In this document: piece after piece, positions 45,262-54,338 of the stretch | How the letters are laid out: the number at the start of each line of letters is the position of its first letter | How positions within the stretch are numbered: the first letter of the stretch is position 1 | From: JAPOXR01 sp963664715 | GTDB taxonomy: Bacteria; Pseudomonadota; Alphaproteobacteria; Rhodobacterales; Rhodobacteraceae | Assembly: GCA_963664715.2 (NCBI GenBank) | Contig: CAXXUY010000005.1 | Coordinates: forward strand, 62,001 to 126,000 | DNA: 64,000 bases | Direction: 5' to 3' | The notes under the pieces: model-generated | What the model saw: the letters and a program-made list of their open reading frames with translations, nothing else | What the model was told of the DNA's origin: nothing | Databases searched by the model: none | Translations under genes and position numbers: made by a program

Positions 45262-47402
45262 GCCTGCTTGACAAAGAGCGGGCACAAATGCTCTCGGGCG
45301 AGAGAGCCGCCAACGCGACAGTCAGGAAGACCCAGACGGCCCCGTCCATGGATGCGGCAGTGCTGGCAAGGCGCGAGCGCTCGAACAATGTTGAGGTCGA
45401 GGCGCGGCAGGGAGGCGCCATGGGGCTCCTGCAGACCGCCGGTGCCGTGCGTGACGGCGACAAGCCTTCGCTGCCCGACACGGCTTCCCCGCCTGCAGGA
45501 GAAGAGTCACGCGACGCGCAGCAATCCGGCGATCCCGATGGCGATGTCCATGCCCGCGAGGGTTCGGCGCCGGCAATCCTGGAGACAAGCGCCGACGACG
45601 CCGGAGAGGCAGAGGCCCGATCTGGTGAGACGATAGTCGAGCCCGGCGTTGATGCTGCAATGGTCAACGCGGTCGCAGGCGACACCGCATCTGCCGGCGA
45701 ATTTGGCGCAGCGCTTGAGCGGCAACCCGTCCCGGATGGTCCGCCCCGGGACCGGATAGGCGGCATCTACACCGAGCAGGAGGGTCCGCAGTTGCAACCG
45801 GCTGCCAGCGCAGCGGAAGATTCGCAGGACGAGACAGCCTCTGGCAGCTCCGGAGCGGATGGTACGGATCCGCCCGACGCTGAAGGCTCCGATACGGATG
45901 GACAGGATCCGGCTGCGACGGGACAGATTGACCCTGGAGCCATTCCGCGCCCGTTTGGACTCTCCCTGCCCCGGATCCCGATGCCTCGCAGCTGGCGAAC
46001 TGTCGCTGTCATCGCCGTTGTGCCGGGCATACTCCTGATCGGATTCGCCAGCCTGGACCGTTCCGCACGCGAAAGACTGGTATCGTCCGTGAACCGGCCG
46101 CCGGGACTGGATCCGACGCCGTCCGGCGTCATTCAGCAGGGTTCCGAGGACTACCAGCAATCGCTTGAGAGCGCCAATGATGCGGGCACTGAGGAAGCCC
46201 TGCGGACTGGCAGCACGTATATTCCAACCCCCGAAGCCACGCCTGATCCGGGCGAAGGAAGACCTTCCGGAACTGAAGCCGGGGAAGTCACTTCGGCAGA
46301 ACCCGGTTCCGGAATTCCGGAACCAGGCAACCAGCCGGAAACTGCAGACAACTCCAGCCGGCCGAATGTCACTGACGCGGGCCCATCGCAATTTGATCCG
46401 GCTCCGCCACCCGACTCCTCCTGGTCGACTGCATCCAGCGACGCCATTGAGCTTCCCGGCCTCGACATCATCCCGAATCCGGATCCCTTCAGCGGCAACC
46501 TGACCGCCGTCGACGCTGTTGTTGACCAGATCAATCCGCTCACGGGATACCTTGAGGCGTTGATCGACCGTCCCTTCCCGAGGATGGGCGGTCAGTTACT
46601 CGTTTCCCCGGCCGGCACTGACGCTCCCGGCCATCCGGGCACGGCATCGACCCACCTTGCATCAGCAACTCCTGCGGCACCGGCAGCACTGACCGTGCCT
46701 GGCTGGATGCCGGGTGACATGTTCTACGCCGAGATGCTCAATACGCTGAATTCAGATCTTCCCGGACCTGCACTTGCCAGTCTGGTGGAAGGAAGGTGGC
46801 GGGGAGCGCGTCTCAAGGGGAGTTTCCAGCCCCTGCCCGATGCCGGCGGACTGGCCCTGCGGTTTTCGGAACTCATCCTGCCCGGAGGCGACAGCTTTGC
46901 CATCGAGGCATTTGGCCTCTCGCCCTGGACTGGCCAGCAGTTGACCCGGTCGCGGCTTGAGCGCCGCCTGATGCAGAGAGTTGGCACGCCCGCACTGATT
47001 GCGCTGCTCTCCGGCGCTGCCAGCCGCATCGGGGAGCCGCGGCGATCAATCTCGGTCGAGGGAGATTCGATCGTTGTCGAGCGCAGCGGACCGTCAGACC
47101 GTGAAATCATCGCCAGCGGAGTCGCAGCGGCTGCCGGCGCCATAGGGTCTGCCGTGGTTTCGGCCGTGCCGTCCGGGCCCCGGATATTGCTGGAGGCAGG
47201 ATCGCCGGTTGTCATTCTCTATGCCGGTCCCGGCGCGAGCGGATCCAGCCAGCCCGTTCCTCCGGCCCCGCAGAACCCGCAATTCGACGGCACCCTGCAA
47301 CCGCCCCTGGCCGGCGCCGTCATCAACGGCCCGGGACCGGCAGGCGCGGTCGGAGCAGCATTGCCCGGCATCATTTCATTTGTCTCCCAGCAACAGGAAT
47401 AG
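45258..47402 (+). CDS. DotG/IcmE-like channel protein (TraO)
   Basis: The protein has 714 residues. The N-terminal 240 residues are low-complexity and acidic, then a single membrane segment (VAVIAVVPGILLIGFASL, about 250). The C-terminal VirB10-like domain starts at WMPGDMFYAEMLNTLNSDLP (about 485) and runs through GARLKGSFQPLPDAGGLALR and SFAIEAFGLSPWTGQ. DotG spans the envelope and forms the channel core. Legionella DotG (1,048 residues) has long pentapeptide repeats, which are absent here; TraO-type proteins are shorter. The ATGA overlap with DotH suggests coupled translation. Confidence 0.82.
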   Translation: MSLLDKERAQMLSGERAANATVRKTQTAPSMDAAVLARRERSNNVEVEARQGGAMGLLQTAGAVRDGDKPSLPDTASPPAGEESRDAQQSGDPDGDVHAREGSAPAILETSADDAGEAEARSGETIVEPGVDAAMVNAVAGDTASAGEFGAALERQPVPDGPPRDRIGGIYTEQEGPQLQPAASAAEDSQDETASGSSGADGTDPPDAEGSDTDGQDPAATGQIDPGAIPRPFGLSLPRIPMPRSWRTVAVIAVVPGILLIGFASLDRSARERLVSSVNRPPGLDPTPSGVIQQGSEDYQQSLESANDAGTEEALRTGSTYIPTPEATPDPGEGRPSGTEAGEVTSAEPGSGIPEPGNQPETADNSSRPNVTDAGPSQFDPAPPPDSSWSTASSDAIELPGLDIIPNPDPFSGNLTAVDAVVDQINPLTGYLEALIDRPFPRMGGQLLVSPAGTDAPGHPGTASTHLASATPAAPAALTVPGWMPGDMFYAEMLNTLNSDLPGPALASLVEGRWRGARLKGSFQPLPDAGGLALRFSELILPGGDSFAIEAFGLSPWTGQQLTRSRLERRLMQRVGTPALIALLSGAASRIGEPRRSISVEGDSIVVERSGPSDREIIASGVAAAAGAIGSAVVSAVPSGPRILLEAGSPVVILYAGPGASGSSQPVPPAPQNPQFDGTLQPPLAGAVINGPGPAGAVGAALPGIISFVSQQQE

Positions 47403-47406
47403 GCGC

Positions 47407-48480
47407 ATGAATTCACCCGATGGCGACCCACAGGAAGTTCAGAAGGAAAGCACGGCCGGCGGGGCGGATCCGAAGCCCGAAGAGCAACAATCACGCAAGC
47501 GGCGCGGTTGGCGCCTTCCCCTGATCCTGATCATCCTAGTCCTGATAGCGGCAGGTGGAGCCGGCATCTGGACCATGCAGGCGCCGATGGACCTAAGCCG
47601 GTTCATTGATGACACGATCTCGGCGGTCACCGGCCGCCTTCAGCCGCCACCTCCCCCCGGGGATCAATCCCCCGGCCTGCCCCTGGCGGTCCAGGTCGAG
47701 GCAACCGGCACCGGGTCAGCGAACTCCGAATCGTCCTTGTCAACGCCGGAGCATGCGGCTGGGGCGCCGGGTCCGGCCGCCGGCGAACTCTTCGAGTTGC
47801 TGACAGCAAGGCTGGATGCCCAGGAGGACCGTCTGGACGGCCTGGCCGATTCCGTCAATCAAGACATGCCTGGTCTTGCGCAGAGGCTGGACGGCATGAA
47901 GGACGAAATCAGCCGGCTGTCTGATGCAATCCGGGGTCAGGAGGAGCAGCTTGGGGAGCTGGACTCGAACCTGGTGTCAGTCCGCGACCGCGCTCAAGCT
48001 GCTGGCCGGGAGGCAAGCCACGTCCGCAACCAACTCAACCTGATCAACTCTGACTCGGCCAGCAGCAGCAAGATGCTCGAGGCCGACCTGAAGGCGGTCA
48101 TCACTTCGCTCGACAGTGTCCGGACCCAGCAGTTCAACCTGTCAGGCCGCATCGAGGCGCTCGCTGGCGACCTGCACCTGATGTCGCGCTATGGATACGG
48201 GCAACAGGCGGAACCAACGCCGCAGCGAAGCGCGGTGATCCACAAGGCACCCGGCCAGAACATGCTGAGCGCTCCTCCGGGGTCGTCCCTTGCCCCGCCG
48301 CCATCATCGGCTGCGCCTCCGGACCTTGTCCAGGGCCGCTACCGCGTGGGCGACTGGGTTGGCGGGTATGGCGTGGTCAGCTCGATCCGGAAAACGCCCG
48401 AGGGCGATCACCTGGTGACACCGGGCGGCGTCCTCTTCGCGCCAGCGGTTCCCGCGACTGACGGAGCCGGGGGCGGATGA
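47407..48480 (+). CDS. DotF/IcmG-like protein (TraP)
   Basis: The protein has 357 residues. A cytoplasmic tail is followed by a single membrane segment (PLILIILVLIAAGGAGIWTM, about residues 38-58). A proline-rich linker and a long coiled coil follow (LTARLDAQEDRLDGLADSVN to IEALAGDLHLMSRY, about 135-265), and the compact C-terminal domain is GRYRVGDWVGGYGVVSSIRK. This is the DotF/TraP arrangement (DotF 269 residues), a transient inner-membrane protein. ATG 47407 lies four bases after the DotG-like stop. Confidence 0.75.
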   Translation: MNSPDGDPQEVQKESTAGGADPKPEEQQSRKRRGWRLPLILIILVLIAAGGAGIWTMQAPMDLSRFIDDTISAVTGRLQPPPPPGDQSPGLPLAVQVEATGTGSANSESSLSTPEHAAGAPGPAAGELFELLTARLDAQEDRLDGLADSVNQDMPGLAQRLDGMKDEISRLSDAIRGQEEQLGELDSNLVSVRDRAQAAGREASHVRNQLNLINSDSASSSKMLEADLKAVITSLDSVRTQQFNLSGRIEALAGDLHLMSRYGYGQQAEPTPQRSAVIHKAPGQNMLSAPPGSSLAPPPSSAAPPDLVQGRYRVGDWVGGYGVVSSIRKTPEGDHLVTPGGVLFAPAVPATDGAGGG

Positions 48481-49127
48481 GTTGCAGCCCAAATCCCGCA
48501 ACCTGCCGAACTGCAGCGGCGGCAACCGTCATGCTGGCTGCGTGGCTGCTGGCCATGCCGTCGATGGCGGCGGAGCCGCCGGAGGGTGTGTGGGACCTCA
48601 TCGATCTCACGACACTGATCTTGAGATTGAAGCTGTTCCTGTCGGATTTCTGGATGCTTGTCGAATGGATCGCCTGGCTGACCGGCGCTGCCGCCGTGGT
48701 CATCGGGGTCAATGCGGCCGGCAGGCGCGCCGACCAGGGACCTGGCCAGGGAGGCTGGGCCGGTCCGATTGCCTGGATGCTGTCCGGATTTGCCCTCCTG
48801 TCGATTCCGAAACTGGTCGATAGCCTGACAGCTACAATGATTCCGGGCCAGTGGACACATGCCACCAGCCAGATCTTCTCGACGGCGCCCAACCTGATGG
48901 CAGCATTCGACGGCGCGGCTGCGGCCGAAACGATTGTCGGCATATTGCGGATAATCCAGTTCATCGGGTTCCTTGCGGTCTTCCGGGGCATCCTTCTCCT
49001 GAATGCAGCGGCGCAACCAGCCCAACGGGCCACCGTCGGCGCCGGCATGACCCATCTTGCCGGCGGAGCACTGGCCGTGAACATCAGCGCAGTGCTCGGC
49101 ATACTTGACGGCCTGATATCGGCATGA
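48477..49127 (+). CDS. DotE/IcmC-like membrane protein (TraQ)
   Basis: The protein has 216 residues with a signal-like start (CRTAAAATVMLAAWLLAMPS) and three or four further hydrophobic segments (LVEWIAWLTGAAAVVIGVNA; GPIAWMLSGFALLSIPKLVD; ILRIIQFIGFLAVFRGILLL). This matches DotE/IcmC and TraQ. The second segment, with its G-W-x-x-P-I-A-W-M-L-S-G pattern, recalls the DotP-like protein of this cluster, as expected from related IcmC and IcmD. It overlaps both neighbours by ATGA. Confidence 0.75.
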   Translation: MSCSPNPATCRTAAAATVMLAAWLLAMPSMAAEPPEGVWDLIDLTTLILRLKLFLSDFWMLVEWIAWLTGAAAVVIGVNAAGRRADQGPGQGGWAGPIAWMLSGFALLSIPKLVDSLTATMIPGQWTHATSQIFSTAPNLMAAFDGAAAAETIVGILRIIQFIGFLAVFRGILLLNAAAQPAQRATVGAGMTHLAGGALAVNISAVLGILDGLISA

Positions 49128-49582
49128 CCCGGTGGTTGATGGCATGCCTCGTCCTGATCGCGGGTTGCGCAAGCGGTCCCGAAGGAGGCGACCGCCGGAT
49201 CGGAGAGCCTGCGGAAACGCCGCATACCTCGAGGGCCAAGGCCTGGTATCCGGCGCGGCTGCGGCCGCCCTGTCTTGTCAACCGAACGACTCGTCCGGTC
49301 AGTCTCTACCTGGTCCCGGCCGGCATGAACCGGAGGACGGGCGTGCAAGCCAACCCGCATCTCCTCAAGCCAGGCGCCAGCCTGCGGCTGCGCGGGCAGG
49401 CGGAGCGGGTCCGATTTGCCTCGGTTGTCGACGGGAAGGATCCGGATGCAGAAATCTCGCTGCGCAGCCGCCTCTACTCCCTGCCGTCCTCGCCGCCCGC
49501 TCCAGCCTGCCGCTGGCAGATCCGTTCGGACCCGTCCGGTCGGCTGGACCTCTTCGAATCGGTACAGGCCGATGACCAGTGA
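49124..49582 (+). CDS. small lipoprotein of the T4SS cluster, unknown
   Basis: The protein has 152 residues with a lipoprotein signal: MACLVLIAGCASGPEGGD has a lipobox L-I-A-G-C. The mature domain has a block of beta-strand type (CLVNRTTRPVSLYLVPAGMN; SLRLRGQAERVRFASVVDGK) and a C-terminal CRWQIRSDPSGRLDLFESV. I do not recognise the family. Size and lipid anchor would suit a DotD- or VirB7-like outer-membrane lipoprotein, but no sequence match supports that. It is read in an ATGA overlap after the DotE-like gene and overlaps the ankyrin gene by 11 bases. Confidence 0.7.
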   Translation: MTRWLMACLVLIAGCASGPEGGDRRIGEPAETPHTSRAKAWYPARLRPPCLVNRTTRPVSLYLVPAGMNRRTGVQANPHLLKPGASLRLRGQAERVRFASVVDGKDPDAEISLRSRLYSLPSSPPAPACRWQIRSDPSGRLDLFESVQADDQ

Positions 49583-50264
49583 GTCACAACGCGCATTGCT
49601 GCTCAGGGAGATCGCAGACGTGTGCAACACGGCAAAGCCGGAGCAGGTCCGCCACAAGACCTGGACAGGAGCGGTATCAAGCTACTTCGAGGTCTTCAAC
49701 ATGCCTGACAGGGAAGGAAATACGCCGGCGCATGTGCTCGTCTCCCAGGCCGTAGACATCGAGTTACTGTCGATTGCGGCCCGCGCCGGCATGGATTTCA
49801 ACGTTTCCAATGAATCCGGTGAGCAGCCGATCCACCACGCCGCATACAGGTGGGGACCCGGCGGGACCTGCCGGATCATCAACTGGATGTGCCGTAACGG
49901 CCGTGCCGATATCAACGCCTGCACTGCAATCGGTTGCACCCCCCTGCATCTTGCCTGCATCCGCAAGGATCCTGATCGGGTTGCCACGCTCATCAAGGCA
50001 GGTTCCGACGTCGGGGCCCTGACCTCGGGAGGCTGGGCGCCGCTCCATCTCGCAGCGCTGTGGTCAACCGGCGCGGTGGTCCGCAAATTGCTGGCCGGCG
50101 GCGCCGATCCGGCGGTGGAAAACGCGGATGGCCGGACGGCCCTCGACATCACCATCCTCTACGAGAATTCCGAAATCCGCGAGGACTATACGGCGATGGA
50201 GGCGCTGAAGCAGCGGCGCCGCACAACGATAACGACCGCCAGGCTGGTCCAGTACGGGAGTTGA
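49572..50264 (+). CDS. ankyrin-repeat protein embedded in the T4SS operon
   Basis: The protein has 230 residues, without signal peptide or membrane segment. Four or five ankyrin repeats are visible: DREGNTPAHVLVSQA, ESGEQPIHHAAYRWG, AIGCTPLHLACIRK, SGGWAPLHLAAL and NADGRTALDITI, spaced 33-36 residues apart. Ankyrin repeats bind other proteins. It sits in the middle of the secretion operon, coupled to the genes before and after. It could be a secreted effector, an adaptor or an immunity-type protein; the sequence does not decide. The ATG at 49572 overlaps the lipoprotein gene by 11 bases. Confidence 0.82.
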   Translation: MTSESQRALLLREIADVCNTAKPEQVRHKTWTGAVSSYFEVFNMPDREGNTPAHVLVSQAVDIELLSIAARAGMDFNVSNESGEQPIHHAAYRWGPGGTCRIINWMCRNGRADINACTAIGCTPLHLACIRKDPDRVATLIKAGSDVGALTSGGWAPLHLAALWSTGAVVRKLLAGGADPAVENADGRTALDITILYENSEIREDYTAMEALKQRRRTTITTARLVQYGS

Positions 50265-50267
50265 CCG

Positions 50268-50948
50268 ATGTCCGGACGAACATGTTTCACCCTTGTTGCG
50301 TTTACAGTTTCACTTGCCTTCTGCAGCCTGTCATTGCCAGGGAACGCAACCGAAACGCCGCCACCCGCCGACCAGCGATGGATTTCCGACATGCTGGCAG
50401 AGAACCAGGCATGCGATCCCGCAACCGCCAGAATGCTTGCGGGCGCCGCCAGGCGGGGCATCGAGCGCGAGGTTTACAGGCGGGAGGACAGCATCCGTCC
50501 GCCATCGGCCAGTGCCGAACTCAGCTGCCTTGGCGAGCTGGTGCGCAATCCAGCGCTTGACAGGTTCTTTCCGACGCAGCAGGTTCTCTCGCCTTCCATA
50601 CCGGGGTTTCTCCAGGGGATTCTCGGCCAGATTTTTGGCGAGGCAACCGGGGGTGTCTTCGGCAACCTCGATCTGGCAGCTCTTGCCAGCGGCGACGCCG
50701 GCGATCCGACCCGGGCGCTTTCCTCATCTCTATGCAGTTTTGCCGAGCAGCGCTGGAACCAGGCAACCCTGCCGGTCCTTGGCGGTTTTCCGGAACCGGG
50801 AAACCTGCACCGGGGCTTCGCCCGGCTGCCATCCGCCGGCGCGACGGGGCTCTTGCTGGAACTGCTTTCCCTTCCGGCGCAGGATCGCGCGCCAACCCCG
50901 CGAGCGAGTGATGATGTTCCGACGCGCCTCTTCGGACCGGCGCAATGA
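50268..50948 (+). CDS. secreted protein of unknown function, T4SS cluster
   Basis: The protein has 226 residues. A Sec signal peptide (CFTLVAFTVSLAFCSLSLPG, cleaved near NATE) is clear. The mature part contains four cysteines (NQACDPATA, LSCLGEL and SSLCSFAEQ among them) and a glycine-rich helical stretch (IPGFLQGILGQIFGEATGG). I do not recognise it. It lies three bases after the ankyrin gene and overlaps the next gene by ATGA. It should be exported to the periplasm, perhaps as a T4SS accessory or pilus-associated protein. Confidence 0.7.
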   Translation: MSGRTCFTLVAFTVSLAFCSLSLPGNATETPPPADQRWISDMLAENQACDPATARMLAGAARRGIEREVYRREDSIRPPSASAELSCLGELVRNPALDRFFPTQQVLSPSIPGFLQGILGQIFGEATGGVFGNLDLAALASGDAGDPTRALSSSLCSFAEQRWNQATLPVLGGFPEPGNLHRGFARLPSAGATGLLLELLSLPAQDRAPTPRASDDVPTRLFGPAQ

Positions 50949-50959
50949 GGAGCCTGACA

Positions 50960-52066
50960 ATGAAGACGCTGATTCCAAGCCTGGTGGTAATTCTGCTTGT
51001 CTCCGGCCTGCCCCAGGCAGCGAAGGCCTGTTTCTGCGCCGGTGCCATCGCGGCGCACCAGCAGGCCACGGACCGGAACAGGAACTCGAATACGGAGCGG
51101 CTCAACGAGAACCGCGATGGCAATACGGAAATGCTCATTGCCGCCATCCGGGAGTCGACGGGGCAGACAACCGCCTATCTCGACAAGGCAATAGCCGCTG
51201 GCGAGAAAGTGCAGGACTCGAGCGATCTCAACTCGTCCCTGCGCCAGCGCGAGGCATTCCGGGCGACCGCGGAAGGAGGGCGCTATGACCCGGCATCAAG
51301 CAGCTGCGGCGGGCTGGCCGCTGCCGTCGCCATTTCAGCCCCGACGCCGCCTGACGCGGTTGTCTCTGCGACCGGAATCGATACCCAGAACCGCTCGAGG
51401 AACTACGAGCGCTGTGCCGATGGCGACACCGAGGTCTGCGATGGTCTCGGGGGAGTCGTGGCCGGCATCATCGAGGATCGCGACAGGAGTGTTGGAATCG
51501 GAGGAGTCCTCGACCCCACTACCGACCTGCGCGTGCTCCTGACCCAGCCGACTGCAGGCGCAGGAACAGCGGCTGACCGGGAGAAACTGGACGCTGCAAT
51601 CTGGAGACTGTCGCAGAATATCGTCAACCCTTTCCCGGAACGTCCGGTCACAGAAGGGGAATCAAGGACTGCTGCAGGCCGGGTGGCAATCGCCGAGCGG
51701 CAGTCCGAAGCGGCGAGGCGCTCGGCAGCTGCGAACCTGTTGGGCTGGATCCAGACCCGAAGCACTGCCAATCTTCCACTTGGCGACTGGGCGCGCCGGA
51801 CGGCGCCGGCAGGCTACCCCTTTCCCATCGACGACAGCATCTCGGTGCGGCAATACTACGACGTCGCTGTCGCAGCGGGCTGGCGCAATCCCGAATGGCA
51901 TCGGCGCGTCGCCGCGATGAGTCCGGAAGCCGTCACCAGGGAATTGCTGCTTCAACAGGCTCTTGCCAATGACCTTGCCCTGCTCCAGTTCGAACTCGAC
52001 GTGCAACGGGGTGCGGTCGACGCGGTGATTGCAGCCCGCCTGCTGGACAAGCCTCTCGATGGTTGA
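50960..52066 (+). CDS. secreted helical protein of unknown function, T4SS cluster
   Basis: The protein has 368 residues from the Met at 50960, which has GAGGAG eight bases upstream; an earlier Met at 50945 overlaps the previous stop. The signal peptide is MKTLIPSLVVILLVSGLPQA, followed by CFC. The mature start has an unusual Asn/Arg/Glu-rich helical region (TDRNRNSNTERLNENRDGNT), then alternating helical segments. Shape and position suggest a VirB5-type minor pilus or channel protein, but no motif proves it. It ends eight bases into the DotL-like gene. Confidence 0.65.
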   Translation: MKTLIPSLVVILLVSGLPQAAKACFCAGAIAAHQQATDRNRNSNTERLNENRDGNTEMLIAAIRESTGQTTAYLDKAIAAGEKVQDSSDLNSSLRQREAFRATAEGGRYDPASSSCGGLAAAVAISAPTPPDAVVSATGIDTQNRSRNYERCADGDTEVCDGLGGVVAGIIEDRDRSVGIGGVLDPTTDLRVLLTQPTAGAGTAADREKLDAAIWRLSQNIVNPFPERPVTEGESRTAAGRVAIAERQSEAARRSAAANLLGWIQTRSTANLPLGDWARRTAPAGYPFPIDDSISVRQYYDVAVAAGWRNPEWHRRVAAMSPEAVTRELLLQQALANDLALLQFELDVQRGAVDAVIAARLLDKPLDG

Positions 52067-54338
52067 GGTCCGGCAACATAGCACTCCGCCGGGCGTTCCG
52101 AATGAGCGCCTGTATCCTGGCCATGAGCTGCCGCGCGACCGGGTCCGCTCTGCACTCTCGGCTCCATCCGTTGCCTGCAGTGTCTTTGCCGGCGCCGCGC
52201 TGATGACAATACTGGTGCCGGCGCTCTGGCTGCCTGTCGCCATCATTGCCTCGGCCTACGCATTCTGGATTTCGAATTTGCGCTTCCGCCTTCCGATGCG
52301 GGTTCCCCAGTCCTGGCCCGGCAGGGACTGGGGCGAACTCCGGGACGGGTCGGACACCAACTACAAGGAGGCAGGAGGAATTCTCTACCTGGGAACGGAT
52401 GCGAACGGCCACGAGCTGTGGATCACGAATTCGGATGCACGGCGCCATATCTTCGTGTTGGGCACGACGGGATCGGGAAAAACCGAACTGTTGCTCGGAT
52501 TGCTGGTACAGCCGATGATGTGGGGATCGGGATGCATGTTTGTGGATGGCAAGGGGACCACCGAGTTCTATGCCCGCGTCTACAGCCTGGCCAAGCGGAT
52601 GGGCCGCGAGGACGACGTCAGGCTGATCAACTTCACCGGGATCAGCTCGGCTGATGGCGCCGATCCGGACGCCCCTGCCGGTTCGATTGGCAGCCAGAGC
52701 AATACGCTGAACCCGTTTGCCCGCGGCACGGCGGACCAGCTGGCGAACATGATCACCTCCCTGATGGGCGGAGACCAGGGTGGCGACCAGATGTGGCGGG
52801 ACAGGGCCGTGCAACTCGTTTCGACGCTGATCAGGGCTCTCGTGGAAATGCGGGATGCCGGGGAGATCCTGCTCGATGTGCAGACACTGCGCGCCTACAT
52901 GCCTCTTGGAGAAGGCGTTCCCGACGGTGTGAAGGGCAGCAAGGTTGACGACACCACCGGCCGCACCGCAGTGCGATTGCGTATCACGCGCGCCCAGGCC
53001 GCCGCCCTTGCGGCCATCTCGACGGAACAGTGGGAACAGCTCAAGCAGGAGACGAGCGTGACGGCACTCTACCTGCGCGCCCTCAATGGAGACTTCAGCG
53101 AGGCGACCCGGCTTGCGTTGCAGGGTTTCATGACGACCCTGCCCGGCTATTCCCTTGCCACGGCGCTCGCGGGAAAGGCGCAGGAGTCGAAGACGCTGGA
53201 GCAGCACGGGTATCTGACGATGCAGCTTACAAAGCCCCTGGGCACGATGGCAGACGACTTTGGCCACATATTCAGGACTCCCCTTGCTGAAGTCGACATG
53301 GAGGACGTCATCTTCAACCGCCGGATTCTCGTCGTACTGCTGCCTGCGCTACAGAAGGCACCCGAGGAAACAAAGAATCTGGGGCGGATCATCGTCGCGA
53401 TGGCGAAGAGCATGATGGGTGCCGCCAGTGGATCACGGGTTGTCGGGACACGAAAGGAGATTGTCGAGACTGCGCCCACGAGAAGCCCGTCTCCGTTCCT
53501 CGCCATATTCGACGAGGCAGGCTACTACCTGGTCAAGGGCATGGACGTCATGGCAGCGCAGGCCAGATCACTCGGCTTCAGCGTGATCGTGGGGGCCCAG
53601 GATTTGCAGGCCATGCGCGGTGACAATCCGCAGGCGGCAAACAGCGTCATCGCCAACACGTTCCTCAACTGCATCGGCGCCACGGTGGATGCTGACGCCA
53701 CGCTTCAGTTCATCCAGACCAAGACCGGCAAGCAGCGCGTCGCAGTGACGACGGGCGGCCAGCGGCAGGCAGGCCTCCTGGCGACTGCTCCCCGCGACAG
53801 CCTTGACTATTCGTATCTCGAGGTGGACCAGACTACGGCTGCAGATCTGCGCAATCTCGGCCCCGGCGAGTTCAAGTTCATCTTCCAGGATCGTGTGCAT
53901 TCCGGTCGAGGATTCTACGTCGGGTCAGACATCACCCGGTCGATCTCGATCAACACGTTCCTTCCGGTGCGCGGCCCGGCCGACAAGCTTCCCGGCCAGG
54001 ACCGGGATGCCGAGGAAGAGCGTTATGTCGATGACATGAAAAACGCCTGGAATGCCGTCAACGAAAACAAGGCCATCCAGCCGGCTTCGAGCGCGACGAT
54101 CGACATCGTGACCTGGCTTGCGGCGTTGAATTCCGATCTGGGCCTGTCCGGCGCTGATCTTGCCGGCGGCAGCCTGGCTGCCAGGTTCATGACGGCCCTG
54201 GCGCTCCACTCTCAAGATGCCCGTTTTGAGGATGGCAAGAAGTCCGAAGTACCGGAAGAGCAGTTCGACCGCAGGTTTTTCGGTGACGACGAGGACGAGA
54301 AATCCGACACCATGGCAATGCCGGGAATGCAGGGTTGA
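52059..54338 (+). CDS. DotL/IcmO-like coupling ATPase (TrbC), VirD4 type
   Basis: The protein has 759 residues (DotL 783). Two N-terminal membrane segments (VACSVFAGAALMTILVPALW; LPVAIIASAYAFWI) are followed by Walker A VLGTTGSGKTELLLGLL at about residue 136. A strand with the Walker B aspartates comes later (FLAIFDEAGYYLVKGMDVMA, about 485), then SVIVGAQDLQAM. It recruits substrates to the channel and powers their entry, forming a complex with DotM and DotN. DNA transfer systems use such proteins to carry the relaxosome. The ATG at 52059 overlaps the previous gene by eight bases. Confidence 0.87.
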   Translation: MVEVRQHSTPPGVPNERLYPGHELPRDRVRSALSAPSVACSVFAGAALMTILVPALWLPVAIIASAYAFWISNLRFRLPMRVPQSWPGRDWGELRDGSDTNYKEAGGILYLGTDANGHELWITNSDARRHIFVLGTTGSGKTELLLGLLVQPMMWGSGCMFVDGKGTTEFYARVYSLAKRMGREDDVRLINFTGISSADGADPDAPAGSIGSQSNTLNPFARGTADQLANMITSLMGGDQGGDQMWRDRAVQLVSTLIRALVEMRDAGEILLDVQTLRAYMPLGEGVPDGVKGSKVDDTTGRTAVRLRITRAQAAALAAISTEQWEQLKQETSVTALYLRALNGDFSEATRLALQGFMTTLPGYSLATALAGKAQESKTLEQHGYLTMQLTKPLGTMADDFGHIFRTPLAEVDMEDVIFNRRILVVLLPALQKAPEETKNLGRIIVAMAKSMMGAASGSRVVGTRKEIVETAPTRSPSPFLAIFDEAGYYLVKGMDVMAAQARSLGFSVIVGAQDLQAMRGDNPQAANSVIANTFLNCIGATVDADATLQFIQTKTGKQRVAVTTGGQRQAGLLATAPRDSLDYSYLEVDQTTAADLRNLGPGEFKFIFQDRVHSGRGFYVGSDITRSISINTFLPVRGPADKLPGQDRDAEEERYVDDMKNAWNAVNENKAIQPASSATIDIVTWLAALNSDLGLSGADLAGGSLAARFMTALALHSQDARFEDGKKSEVPEEQFDRRFFGDDEDEKSDTMAMPGMQG

